Positions 43,045-53,473 are shown, counted from the stretch's first letter. The stretch is 64,000 bases of DNA from Harmothoe impar (GCA_947462335.1 OX381714.1:54295800-54359799), one strand, 5' to 3'. Notes: generated by a model not told the origin, from the sequence alone. Translations and numbers: made by a program.

Positions 43045-46000
43045 GACAGTGATGATGATAAGGATAATGGAATCAAGTGGTATATCCCACACCATTCCGT
43101 TACGAGTCCAAATAAGCCAGGAAAGCTTAGGATTGTCTTCGATTGTGCAGCAGAATATGGTGGTACATCATTAAACAAGCAAGTGCTGCAAGGCCCTGAT
43201 ATGACCAACAAACTGATAGGCGTGCTACTAAGATTCAGGGAAGACCACATAGCAATCATGGGAGACATAGAAGCCATGTTCCATCAAGTGCGTGTGTCTC
43301 CACAACACAGAGACGTATTAAGGTTCCTGTGGTGGAAAGATGGTAACCTTGACCTTCCTCCACAGACTTACAAAATGGCAGTGCACTTGTTTGGTGGGGT
43401 ATGGAGCCCTAGCTGTGCAAGCTTTGCTCTAAAACGCACTGCTGAGGACCACAAGACTGAGTTTGATGAAGAAACTGTCAAGACCGTGATGGAGAACTTC
43501 TATGCAGATGACTGTCTCAAGTCACTGTCAACAGTGGATCAGGCAAAGAAACTGGTAGAGGAACTTTGTCAACTCCTGAAACTGGGAGGTTTTCGCCTGA
43601 CCAAATGGATCTCCAACAGCAAAGAGGTTATAGAATCTGTTCCGCCTGAGGACAGAGCAAAGGAAGTCAAAGACCTAGACCTTGATTCAGCAGCACTTCC
43701 TATTGAAAGAGCACTAGGTGTCCAATGGGATACCAAGGAAGACATGTTTGGCATCAGGATCAAGCAAAAGGAAGTGACTTTCACCAGAAGAGGGCTTCTC
43801 AGAGTGGTCAGTTCAGTGTATGACCCGTTGGGATTTGTATGCCCATTCATACTACAAGCTAAGAAGATATTCCAAGATGAATGCAAAAGAGAGAAAGGAT
43901 GGGATGATGAACTGGAACCTGACAACATAAAGAAATGGAAAAGATGGCTAGAGGATCTCCCACGTCTTGAAGAATTTAAGATAAGGCGTTGCCTCATACC
44001 ACAAGACTTTGGTAAGTGTGTGGAAATCGAACTTCACCATTTCTCTGATGCATCTGAAGAAGCCTACGGCACAACTTCTTATCTACGTGTGGTGAATGAG
44101 CAAGGAGATGTGCACTGTTCATTCTTGCTGGGTAAATCACGACTTGCTCCCGTCAAACACATGACTATTCCAAGACTAGAACTTTCAGCAGCTGTGGTGG
44201 CTGTTAAGATGGATAGCCTGCTCCGCAGAGAGATACGTCTGGAAGTTACCAAATTCTCCTTTTGGACTGACAGCATGATAGTCTTGCAGTACATCAAGAA
44301 CACCACCAAGCGGTTTCAGACTTTTGTTGCCAACAGAGTAGCAATCATCCATGATGGATCATCACCGACCCAATGGAGGTACGTAGACACCAAGTCAAAC
44401 CCAGCTGATGATGCTTCTCGTGGCCTCAGTGCAAGTGAAATGCTATCCAGCAGAAGATGGAAACAGGGGCCGGACTTCTTGTGGGAAGACGAGTCCCAGT
44501 GGCCAGTTGTTCCTCAAAGATCTCCTGACCTACTATTGGATGATCATGAAGTCAAGAAAGAAGCCGAGGTTTGCATTGCAGTCACAGATCCAGAAGACCG
44601 CTTGGAACAAATGTTCAAACGATATTCAAGCTGGTTTCGTTTGAAGAAGGCAGTTGCATGGCTGAATCGCTTTGGCGAGTGGCTCCAAAAGGGAAAGCCC
44701 AAACTGACTTCTGATCTATCTGTGGATGAGCTCCAAAATGCTGAGAAGGGCATTATCAGGCATGTGCAAAGAAGGTGCTATTCAGATGAGCTCACCAGCC
44801 TGGCATCAGGTAAGCAAGTCTCCCATAAAAGCACTATCTACAAATTGGAGCCGTTCAGAGATGAGGATAACATGCTCCGAGTACAAGGCAGACTTCAAAG
44901 TGCACCTATAACTGACTCTGCCAAGCACCCCTTGATATTACCAAAGGACCACCATGTTGCAGAGCTGATTGTACGACACACTCATGAGTGGATCTCCAAA
45001 CATTCAGGACGAGAGTATGTGCTCTCAAGACTGCGGGAGAGATACTGGATACCACAAGGGCGTCCCTTGGTAAATAGAGTACTGCAGAACTGTGTGATAT
45101 GCAAGAAATTGAGAGGAAAATTAGGTGTCCAGAGGATGGCTGACCTGCCAAAGGACAGAGTTACACCTCACAAACCACCCTTCGCCTACACAGGAGTAGA
45201 CTGCTTTGGCCCCTTCTACGTGAAGAGGGGCCGGAGCCAAGAGAAAAGGTATGGCTGTTTGTTCACCTGTTTGACAACAAGGGCAATACACATTGAGGTG
45301 CTAAATTCAATGGATGCAGACTCATTCATCAACTCCTTGATAAGGTTTATCTCTAGAAGAGGGGTTCCTGAGAAGATCAGGTCAGACAATGGAACCAACT
45401 TTGTTGGAGGGAACAAGGAGCTGCATGAGTCAATACGAAGGTGGAATGAAGATCACAAAACCAAGGAAAGTCTTCTCATCAGAGAAATCAAGTGGGAGTT
45501 CAACCCACCAGCTGCATCTCACATGGGAGGAGTCTGGGAAAGACAAATCAGGACAGTACGCAAAGTACTGAATTCTATACTCAAAGATCAAGTCCTTGAC
45601 GATGAGAGGTTGAGCACAGTATTCTGTAAAGTTGAATACATTGTCAATGGTAGACCACTCACTCCAGTATCAGACGATCCAAAGGACTTGAAACCTCTAA
45701 CCCCAAATGACTTACTTCAGCTAGGTGTAGGACTTAGAGCATCCCCAGGAACCTTCCGAAAGGAAGATATGTATGGTCGTAGATGGAGGCATGTACAGTA
45801 CTTGGCAGACCAGTTCTGGAAACGGTGGGTAAAAGAGTATCTCCCTACATTGCAGCTTAGACAGAAATGGTTAGAAACAAAGAGAAATGTCCAAACAAAT
45901 GATGTGGTGTTGGTTATGGATGAAAATCTGCCTAGAAATAGTTGGCCACTTGGTCGTGTTGTCAAAACGTTCCCAGGTAAAGATGGCCTAGTGCGGTCTT

Positions 46001-46077
46001 TAGAGGTCAAAACTGCTACAAATGTACTCGTTAGACCTATTGACAAACTTTTTTTGCTTGAATCTGTCACATCATAG
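43045..46077 (+). pseudogene. BEL/Pao pol: RT, RNase H, integrase
   Basis: Same frame as the preceding segment, separated only by the TAA at 43042; the first internal ATG is at 43201 (a GTG occurs at 43183). RT motifs include [10 protein letters not shown] (43261) and the catalytic YADD (43501). An RNase H region follows (SDASEEAYG at about 44045). The integrase has an N-terminal His/Cys zinc domain (about 44945-45110) and a DDE core: Asp in TGVDCFG, Asp in SDNGTNF (about 45382), Glu in GGVWERQ (about 45526). A DUF5641-type C-terminus ends at TAG 46075. All catalytic residues are present, so apart from the upstream stop this part looks intact. Confidence 0.9.
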
Positions 46078-46409
46078 ATATATGATCTTGTCGTGTTTGT
46101 AAGTAAAGGATATCCAAGATGATGTCATATTGTACACAGAGATGTTATTACTATGCATATTGTATTGTACCTAAATAGTAAAGAACATACACAGATAATG
46201 TTGTTCCATAAAAGGTTGTATGTTATTATCATTTATGTATGCTGATGTTTGAACTATTGTTCACTGTATGCACTATAGATAGTATTGTGTATGTCATTGT
46301 CATGTCACTCATACAAGTAAAAGGTTTGAAATATTTATACTGATATTATGAAGAACTAAGGTTGTTTGTAAATGTTCACTTCTATAGTTCACATTTAAGG
46401 GGCCGGGAA

Positions 46410-47179
46410 TGTAGTGTATGTGTTGCAATCAAGTGAGGGTATTGCGTCATCTCACCCTTCTAGAGTGTTCCAGACTATGTTGCAATCAGGTAGAGGTATT
46501 GCGAAATCTCTTTCCATATGATGCTGACATCAGCCTCCTAGTGTGTACTATGTATGTTTCATCACCCTGTTTGGTTATTGCATCATACTTATTTCTCTAG
46601 GCTGACCTCAGCATGTGTGAGTCTGACATCAGCCTCCCAGGGTTATTGCATCTTACTTATTCCTCTGAAGCTGACCTCAGCCTGTTGGAGTCTGACATCA
46701 GCATGTCTGTGGCCTATAAAAGGCAGTGCTGTGGAGGTGGTGAAATCAGTAGCTACAAGACCACCATGGGGAGCAGACCTGTGTCAGAGTGCTCCAGGAT
46801 TACCCCACCTGTATACATTGGACTATATTGAACTTGCTGAAGCTGGACTTTGTACCTGAGGACTATAGGAGACAATATTCTTTGTACAGTTAAAGTTGGA
46901 GTTATACACAGTTCCATTTACATTCACCAAAGGACTTCAACACTTTAAGACATTATAAGGAGTGTATGGACTGTATGTGTGCTACTGTGTCAAACCATAG
47001 GAAATAAGTATCTACCCAAGAGATCTCCTGTGGCTATTCTATGTGATTGCAGGACATTCATCAACTCTGTAAGAGTACCCATGCACCTGTAACTGCTCTC
47101 ATGTGGAAAAGGTAATAAACAGTAGCAAGTCAACTTCTGTCACATTACTTTGTCTCAATCATTGGCTTTGGCCACTACA
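46410..47179 (+). repeat. 3' LTR of the BEL/Pao element
   Basis: 770 bp, same length and, by eye, same sequence as the 5' LTR. It is preceded by the polypurine tract and followed by the target duplication GTCAT. Confidence 0.95.
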
Positions 47180-47204
47180 GTCATACTCCTCATGCGCGTG
47201 TTTT

Positions 47205-47310
47205 TCGTCACCCTCCTAGACTGCGGATGACGGGAGATCACATGAATTGTTGAATGTACCGTGGTCTAGGTTAAAATAAAAATCTATTGAACTTGAACTT
47301 GAACTTGAAT
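47205..47310 (+). mobile_element. LINE/SINE 3' tail with (GAACTT)n end
   Basis: A short stretch ends GTTAAAATAAAAATCTATTG followed by repeated AACTTG hexamers. This is the microsatellite-tail form of many CR1/L2-type LINEs and their SINEs. No coding part remains. Confidence 0.5.
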
Positions 47311-47354
47311 AGAACTAGACTTTTGGCTATGCCAGTCTTTTTTTTTTTAGCACT

Positions 47355-47420
47355 GAAAGGCCGTATTCAATGCCCCCCCCCCCCCCCACATTGAATACAA
47401 TGTGGCCGTTTTCATTGGGA
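47355..47420. repeat. CCATTGAATACAATGTGGC repeat, copy 2
   Basis: Matches 21730-21795, with a C(16) tract inserted between GTATTCAATG and ACATTGAATACAATGTGGCC. Confidence 0.5.
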
Positions 47421-48140
47421 TAAGAAAATGTTGTTTTTCCTTCGTTAAATGGCTTCAAATAATAAAAATAAAGACAAATGCCAACTACATTGATACCGTC
47501 TGATGTATTTCACTCGTGGAGGCTGGGGTGCATCCTGTTATGAAATATTTTTTTGGTCATTTTGGCAAAGTCTCACTGTTGCTCATTCCCAAAGGTTGAC
47601 AACCCTGTACATATGTGTTGGTACAGACCACGTACACTAATCTATATTTTTGGAGCAGGATGCACAAGCCGCATAGAACCTCTCCGATCCCTAAAGTCTC
47701 TTATGGCGTGTTGGTGAGACATTTTTCAAAAAAGAAACTTACAATTTTACAATTTTCATATTTTAATATAAGTATTTTACTGTGAGAACTATGAAGGCCC
47801 ATTATCTCTCAAAATGGCGCATTGTTCTTGCTAAGGAGTGCGCCATTGTCCCATTGAAAAAATTCCTATCGATATCCCTGCTTTAGCACTAGAAATATCG
47901 ACTTACAACACACACCCCTCCCCAAATTGAACACAAAGTATGTGGCCATATATCACAAAGATGAATGACGTTAGTTACACATTCTGTGACGTCACACAAT
48001 GAAAATGGCTGCTAATCACGTAAATTTCTTGATTTGTCTTGATTACATCGTGTAAAAATGGTAGCACAGGACTTGTATATAATATTGATAGTGTGACCGT
48101 TGGATACCATGAGATAAAACTTTATCCTATTTGAACGGTA
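47421..48140. other. No gene recognised (intron of the minus-strand gene)
   Basis: AT-rich intron sequence between coding exons 2 and 3. Short AATGGCG motifs near 47813-47850 form a loose inverted pair. Nothing else was found. Confidence 0.45.
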
Positions 48141-48145
48141 CTCAC

Positions 48146-48233
48146 CTAAGCCTCCCCTTTTGCTCCACTGAGCTGGAATGCTCAGAGCTAGCATCCGGGA
48201 GTTGGAGAAGGGTAGGGTCGAGGCCCCCCAAGG
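48146..48233 (-). CDS. Coiled-coil (putative ciliary) protein, coding exon 2
   Basis: An 88-nt exon with acceptor AATTTTCAG above 48233 and donor GTGAGT after 48146. It encodes a Leu/Pro/Ser linker (LGGLDPTLLQLPDASSEHSS). The incoming phase 1 and outgoing phase 2 match its neighbours exactly. Confidence 0.7.
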
Positions 48234-48608
48234 CTGAAAATTAGTATAAAAAATGTTGTTAACAATTTAAGAGAAGCATACAGTGATTTAATGATTGGCA
48301 GAATGCATCAACACAGCAATGGAAGCAATGATGAATAACTTGACCCAACAGGATAATTCTTTTTTATACACCTCAGCACTCTTCTTTCTTTTTTACACAA
48401 AATTCGTTTATGCCTGTTTATTTAACAAATAGTGACCTAATTAACATTGTTTATATATTTGTTACCTGAATGCAACAAAGAACAATAACTTGGTATCCAA
48501 AGTATCAGCATACTTTGAAAAGGCATCAGGGTAGCATATTCAAATTCCATCCTAAGTTCAAGATCAACATGCAGCAATACTATATATCATATCATATTGT
48601 GGGCCTAC

Positions 48609-48828
48609 CTGGAAGAGTTGGAACACTTGATTTTGTTTTGTTTGTGGGTTCTATTTTCTTTGGTCTCTGGGTCTTTTTCTTGTTCTCTATCTTTTTGGCG
48701 GTCTTGTACGGGTTTAGCCATGGAAAGCAGGAAGAGAAGCAGCCTGTGCTGGGCTCTGGGCTGGAGGCCGGTGACGGGGATGCAGTGGCCGGCGTGGACG
48801 GCATGGCCAGTTGCCGTCTCCGGACCAT
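48609..48828 (-). CDS. Coiled-coil (putative ciliary) protein, coding exon 1
   Basis: Start exon of an unrecognised gene running from a promoter at about 51.17 kb to at least 34.34 kb on the minus strand. The acceptor GGTTTCAG ends at 48843. The first ATG after it (48828) opens the frame, and the donor GTAGGC follows 48609. Coding exons at 48609-48828, 48146-48233, 36717-36933, 35733-35906, 34971-35126 and 34342-34386 join without a frame break into at least 300 codons. Residues 1-75 are basic and Ser/Thr/Pro-rich with Lys clusters (KKIENKKKTQRPKK). Residues about 130-300 are mostly charged alpha-helix or coiled coil interrupted by a Pro/Ser segment. There is no signal peptide or enzyme motif. 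The X-box promoter suggests a ciliary or centrosomal protein. I cannot name a family. Confidence 0.7.
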
Positions 48829-48869
48829 GATGCTCTATGAAGCTGAAACCACAAGGTGTTTTCATTAAT

Positions 48870-49385
48870 GTTGATCTATTTCAAAATTGATGAGAAAACA
48901 TATCAGGTCTTAAGGAAAAAAACAACAACAATAAAATGAATATTATATTTATATAATAGACACAACTAGAACGACAAAACTTTTGTTTTAAATGGCTTTT
49001 ATTATACCATGTTGAATTATATATGATCACAACGTTTCGGCAAATCTGCCTTCATCAGGTAATAAAATGAATAAATGTTTCCCTTAGGCTTAGGCTAGCA
49101 GAGGCGGAACCAGGAATTTGGGAAAGGGGGGGGGGTACTATAAATGGATTGGGGCAAAGAGGGGTGTTGATCCATTTACAATACTGTATGGATCCATTTA
49201 CATTACTGTATTGATCCATTTACACTACTGAAGAAATCATATACACTAGTTGCTAGGAAAGTTGCTAGGAAGAATGCAACAGGTGGGGACCTTTCAGTTT
49301 CACTGGTGTCGGCTTGGAATAATTAAACAGATAAACAGAGACTAGAACCGTTGTAACATTAATTATCTATATAGGCCTATAGGTA
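48870..49385. other. Repeat relics; no gene
   Basis: CACAACGTTTCGGCAAATC followed by CCTTCATCAGGT (49029-49060) resembles the ends of Penelope-like or related elements; a shorter match, ACAACATTTCGGCAAA, is at 16915. A hAT-like end (CAGAGGCGGAACCAGGAA) with a G(10) tract follows at about 49099. Short direct repeats of GGATCCATTTACA are present near 49190. Confidence 0.35.
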
Positions 49386-49391
49386 TCAGTA

Positions 49392-50502
49392 GAGTACTGG
49401 GGGGTATTTTCGGCCACTTAAGCTTTAATCTGCTACCACACATGGAATTATTTATTGAAAACATTCTCAATGATTTGTGAAGTCTGTTAGGGTATTACCA
49501 ACATATTTGGAGATGTGGCACAAAAATATCAACTTTACTGGCATTGTGGCCAGCATTTGCTGTTTATGCAGGTTTAGGGGGGTATTTTCGGCCAGGGGAG
49601 GGTATTTTGAGCCAGGTGGAAGATATTTTGGTGTCAATTAAAAGTTGAGTCAGATGCAAAATAGGTACATTTATCTCATTGATCTCCATCAATCAGATTT
49701 TTATTCTGACCTCACTTATAAAAATAAGGTGAAATGTTCAACCCAACCGTTCAGGGCTGGCCCTACATATGGATGATGGTGGTATGTCTATATGTGTTAG
49801 CTCACCCCAAAAATGTAGATATAGGTCTCAAAATCTATTCAAAATGAATATACCACACAGGAAACTACATATTTTCTATACAAACTGCTCTATAAATAAT
49901 GATGTGGTTAAATGTGCATATTAAATGTGTTTGCCAGCTGAGAAAAGCTGTTACCCATTTTAAAAGGGGTTATGGGTGCTCTTTACAGCATGAATACTGC
50001 CTGGTGGCCGAAAATACCCCCCACAGTTGAATTATGGCACCTATTTTCGGCCACCCCCCTAAACTAGGGATGGAAAATATATATAGAGAAAATTTCTACT
50101 AAAATATAAAGTAGAACTTTAACATACTAAGCAAGACCTGAATTCTAATGGAATTTCACAATACGAATACCCTTAGGCAACTGGTTAGTTTATATTGATC
50201 TATTAACAGACATGTTAAGGTTCTCAGGTCATGGCCAACAAATCTAGTGGTCTCTCTATAAATGAAGAAATTTATACTTGATTTGGGTAACCTGGGTACC
50301 CTTTCATTTTCAGGAAACAAAAACAATGCTTTTAGGTGTCTTCTGAACAAAATTGATGCTTCTTCAAAAATGTAATTGGGTAGGACCAAAATACAATTCA
50401 ATTAAATTTTAACTGCAACAATCAGGAACATGTTCCTGTAATTATGATTGTAAGGCCAGAGTGACCGAAAATACCCCCGGCCGAAAATACCAGCCAGTAC
50501 TC
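49392..50502. mobile_element. TIR element, GAGTACTGG + GGTATTTTCGGCC ends
   Basis: The ends are GAGTACTGGGGGGTATTTTC and the inverse (GAAAATACCAGCCAGTACTC), flanked by TA on both sides (49390-49391 and 50503-50504). GGTATTTTCGGCCA recurs internally in both orientations (about 49570, 50010, 50035 and 50465). There is no transposase. It is intronic to the minus-strand gene. Confidence 0.7.
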
Positions 50503-50504
50503 TA

Positions 50505-50830
50505 TGTCATTTTTTAACATATCACTTAAAAAAAGTGTCTTGGCTTGTACATGTCAACACAAGGGCTATCCCCCTACCCATGTCAACTCGTCCCCACCGA
50601 TGTCAACACCCCCCCCCCCCCCCTAGATTAAGTATGATCTCTCACGGGCTGCTCTGTTCGGGAGAGGATCGGGAGAGTAAACAGAGCTGCTTATAGAGGC
50701 TACCCCCCCCCCCCCCCCACCCTGTCCCCACCAATGTTTTTAAAACAATAACACCCCCCCCCCTCCCCAAACTCAACTCGTCCCCACCAATGTCAACTGG
50801 TCCCTACCAATGTCAGCATGTCCATGAACA
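50505..50830. repeat. C-tract / ATGTCAACTCGTCCCCACC repeats
   Basis: CATGTCAACTCGTCCCCACC-type words repeat irregularly between C(15-17) tracts. It is a degenerate simple-repeat region. Confidence 0.55.
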
Positions 50831-51102
50831 TCTAAAAGGTGGGCAGAAACCAAAAGGCAAAACATCAGCACCCCAACCCCTTAGTCAAACCAAAGGGGGC
50901 GTGGTCGTAGATACACTCAGTCACACTGACAACACGGCCAGCCTCATGATCATGCAAGAAACAAAACAGTTCTAATACTAATTGATGTCACGTCTATACA
51001 AATACACATATCTATTTACTAACTCTTTATGTAAAACTATGTACATTCATATCTCTCACAGATTCCAATAACCCCACTAAAATTGAAATCTCGTGAACTT
51101 AC

Positions 51103-51160
51103 CACTGCAGGTCAGGTCTTGTGCTTTCGAGCTGCCGGACTCTGTCGGTCAAAACATTGG
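51103..51160 (-). other. 5' untranslated first exon of the minus-strand coiled-coil gene
   Basis: A strong donor (CTGCAGTG then GTAAGTT) at 51103 on the minus strand ends a short GC-rich exon just downstream of the X-box. It has no ATG, so it would be a leader exon splicing to 48842. The upstream boundary (transcription start) is approximate. Confidence 0.5.
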
Positions 51161-51173
51161 CGTAACCAAGACG

Positions 51174-51186
51174 GTTGCTAGGCAAC
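51174..51186. promoter_or_regulatory. X-box (RFX transcription-factor site)
   Basis: GTTGCTAGGCAAC is a perfect inverted pair of RFX half-sites with a 1-bp spacer (GTTGCC-type / GGCAAC). It lies about 70 bp upstream of the minus-strand leader-exon donor and about 290 bp upstream of the + strand CDS start. That places it in the shared promoter of the two divergent genes. RFX X-boxes at this position mark ciliary genes in animals. Confidence 0.7.
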
Positions 51187-51371
51187 TGTTTAAAAGTGTC
51201 GTCATCATCACGCGAGATTTGACGCGTTTTTCTCTAACTCTCTACATTTGAAGTTATACTACTTAATTACAATTAAATGTTGAGCTATATATGAAGTACG
51301 TTTCACACATGTATTTATTCTGAGTATAATCGTTGTTACATATTTATTTTAGAGGCGAGAGTGGGCGAGAT

Positions 51372-51420
51372 TTCAGTCACGTGACGTAAACAAAAAGTAA
51401 GAATCGTGACGTGACGTCGA
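51372..51420 (+). promoter_or_regulatory. E-box/CRE cluster upstream of the 356-residue protein gene
   Basis: CAGTCACGTGACGTAAAC combines an E-box (CACGTG) with a CRE-like TGACGTAA. CGTGACGTGACGTCG follows 25 bp later with a palindromic TGACGTCG. These bHLH-ZIP and ATF/CREB-type sites lie directly before the first ATGs of the + strand gene. Confidence 0.5.
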
Positions 51421-51433
51421 AAGTAGAAAGCAC

Positions 51434-51472
51434 ATGGCGGAAGCTGCATTTCTTGTCGTGTTGGGTTGCTGA
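51434..51472 (+). other. Upstream ORF in the 5' leader
   Basis: ATGGCGGAAGCTGC opens a 12-codon uORF (MAEAAFLVVLGC, stop TGA 51470) that ends 7 bp before the main start. A second minimal frame, ATG AAA TGA at 51475-51483, overlaps the main ATG at 51480. Both could dampen translation. This is a motif reading only. Confidence 0.4.
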
Positions 51473-51479
51473 AAATGAA

Positions 51480-51955
51480 ATGAAGCGATTTCTAAGGAGG
51501 TTATCGACGCCCAAGTCGGAAAAATTAGCATCAGCAAAACAAGTGAGCACAAATCTAGTCACGAACTCAAAGATAATAACACAAGAAGAGCCTGCCGCCG
51601 GAGAAAACTGCGTGGACTTGACGCATTACAAACTCTCAGATCTCGTCAATTTTGACGGGGTGGTATTTCCAAATTCCCTCTCCAAATACGACGATCTTTA
51701 CATCACAAACTCTGGGCATTTTATTGTAAGAAGTGCCTTGACGGATCGTTCAGGGAAGAGATTGCGTTGGAACAAAGTTGAGGTGTACGTCATTTCGCCC
51801 TCAGGTAGAGTTGTCTTGGCTGAGAAGAAGGGCATTTTGATCCACCCCAAAATAAAGATGGCTGATTTGTTGTGTGAGGGGAAGGAGCAGGAGAGCATGG
51901 TAAACCAAGTGGAGGTGACAAGTAAAGCCTTGGACGTGGCCTTCAGAAAGGACAG
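51480..51955 (+). CDS. Uncharacterised 356-residue protein, exon 1
   Basis: First of three exons (51480-51955, 57500-57663, 58560-58990) that join without a frame break to 1071 nt, 356 codons plus TGA. ATG 51480 is the first ATG in the long frame; nothing in the frame upstream is an ATG. Residues 1-40 are basic (MKRFLRRLSTPKSEK). Residues about 50-125 form a compact domain with the sequence KVEVYVISPSGRVV. It faintly recalls the K-V-D-V-Y-Y-x-S-P-S-G core of methyl-CpG-binding domains, but the rest of an MBD is not evident, so this is a weak suggestion. The exon ends at donor GTGAGA in phase 2. The gene is divergent from the minus-strand coiled-coil gene across an X-box promoter, so a ciliary role is plausible. 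Confidence 0.75.
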
Positions 51956-51998
51956 GTGAGAAAACACAACATTTGATAATAACGTAAAACGCCACGCG

Positions 51999-52090
51999 AT
52001 TTGCATATCAGGCATTGTACACCACGGATCCACAAGTGGCTTTATAAGCCACGAGTGGATCCGTGGTGTTACAATGCCTCATATGCAAAC
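51999..52090. repeat. Long hairpin, ~43-bp arms
   Basis: GATTTGCATATCAGGCATTG pairs with CAATGCCTCATATGCAAAC, and CACCACGGATCCAC pairs with GTGGATCCGTGGTG, around a loop of a few bases (CTTTATAAG). It lies 45 bp after the donor of exon 1, inside intron 1 of the + strand gene. Confidence 0.85.
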
Positions 52091-52496
52091 AAGTGATGTT
52101 TTTGATTTATTCTACCTACAACGACAACAGCAAACATTTACAATCATTTTGTTTTTTTAAATCATGAAACTCTACCCAGAAATAATGATTTTGCCATTTT
52201 TGGAGCTGATTTTGATGGGGGCTATGGACAGGATGACTGGTACGCCCCGCTCACACCAGCGTGGCGTACCACAGTCGTACGCCCCGCTAACAGGCATATG
52301 AGCTTCAGTGCTTTACTTTACATATTACAACCTCTGTATGCTTTGTTGTTGTAGGTAGAATAATCTATTAAGCATACCAGAAAGACTGGAAAGGGGCTGA
52401 CCATAAAGTATGTCACGGCAATGTACTGCTTTCTGGCGCCTTGCCATTTGGGTGGGAGGGGAGTTTGGTCACAAACTTTGGTAGTGGGGCCCGCGC

Positions 52497-52645
52497 AGGG
52501 GCGGATCCAGGGGGGGGGGTGCTGGGGTCTGACCCCCCCTTTTGGAAAAACATAGTAATGCGAGTCGCGGCGTGTCACTTTTTGGTACTTTTGTGTTTGG
52601 TGGACCCCCCCTTCTTTCAAATTCCTGGGTCCGCTTCTGTCAGGG
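52497..52645. mobile_element. Short MITE, CAGGGGCGGATCCAGG-type ends
   Basis: AGGGGCGGATCCAGG at the left and CCTGGGTCCGCTTCT at the right are imperfect inverted repeats around a 120-bp body with C tracts. It resembles common hAT-like MITEs. Related ends occur at about 5730 and 49099. Confidence 0.55.
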
Positions 52646-52904
52646 GGGAGGGGTGGTGGGGTCATAGCTGTAAAGAATGTGAAGAAATCTGTGACTTGTA
52701 GAACATATATGTCTTTACTGTAATCTTAGATGATACAAATACAACATGTAGATAGATGTTATCATGTCCTCGACGTTGCCCATGCGGTCCTCACACGAAG
52801 TGATGACGTCACAGATGCGCGTACACAGCAATGGCATTGATGTTGCATGTCAAATATAAACATATGGGCACTTCCATGTAACAATACTAACATGTCACAT
52901 GTCA

Positions 52905-52990
52905 CTATCCTTTTAAGCCTCATGCCGCATCTCACTAGGCCTCATATCGCATCTCCATTTTAAGAAAAGACCACGTCGCTTTGTCAAAGT
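52905..52990. repeat. GACATGCGACATG family fragment
   Basis: TTAAGCCTCATGCCGCATCTC and AGGCCTCATATCGCATC match the left arm of the inverted repeat at 57675-58195. Confidence 0.5.
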
Positions 52991-53287
52991 TAAACAAAAG
53001 GGTCTACCGCCATGTTATCATAATTAGGAGGACATTATCCCACACGTACCCAATCTACTTAGTTACAGGGATCGAGTCAGGCCCATCAGTGTAAGGCTTT
53101 TCCGTTGATAATCCTTGACAATAATCACACACTTTTGCCAACTCTTTCTTCATGAAGACTGTTTAAGCATGTGATGACCCCACAGTTTAACACTAAGATT
53201 TCTTATCTGTGCTCCTGTTGCAATGTGCCTTCCCCAAAGCCCCAACCGCTGTACTACTTGCATCCACAACACCCCCAACACACTGCC

Positions 53288-53473
53288 GCCTCCTGGTGTG
53301 TATTTGTTGTACTACTCACCCCCTGGTGTGTGTTTGTTGTACTACTCACCCCCTGGTGTGTGTCTGTTGTACTACTCGCCTCCTGGTGTGTGGTTGTTGT
53401 ACTACTCAACCCCTGGTGTGTGTTTGTTGTACTACTCGCCCCCTGGTGTGTGCCTGTTGTACTACTCACCCCG
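53288..53473. repeat. 30-bp satellite, first small array (6 units)
   Basis: Units of TGTTGTACTACTC(A/G)(C/A)C plus CCCTGGTGTGTG repeat six times with more variation than the main array at 55.9 kb (for example tatttg, tggttg). Same monomer as 55859-56914 and 57277-57495. Confidence 0.9.

Larger units (their letters stand above)
38983..47179 (+). mobile_element. Complete BEL/Pao LTR retrotransposon
   Basis: Two 770-bp LTRs bound an 8.2-kb element flanked by the 5-bp duplication GTCAT (38978-38982 and 47180-47184). The LTRs start TGTAGTG and end CACTACA. Downstream of the 5' LTR a TGGTACAAAG stretch could be the primer-binding site. AAGGGGCCGGGAA before the 3' LTR is the polypurine tract. Gag, protease, RT, RNase H and integrase occur in the BEL/Pao order, but the reading frame is broken twice. 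The LTRs look identical by eye, so the insertion is young. It sits in the intron between coding exons 2 and 3 of the minus-strand coiled-coil gene, in the opposite orientation. Confidence 0.95.

Noticed and set aside
48470..48868. 132-codon plus-strand frame
   Set aside because: Antisense to coding exon 1 of the minus-strand gene. The minus strand has matching splice sites and phase.
51698..52033. 111-codon minus-strand frame
   Set aside because: Antisense to exon 1 of the 356-residue protein and the adjoining hairpin.
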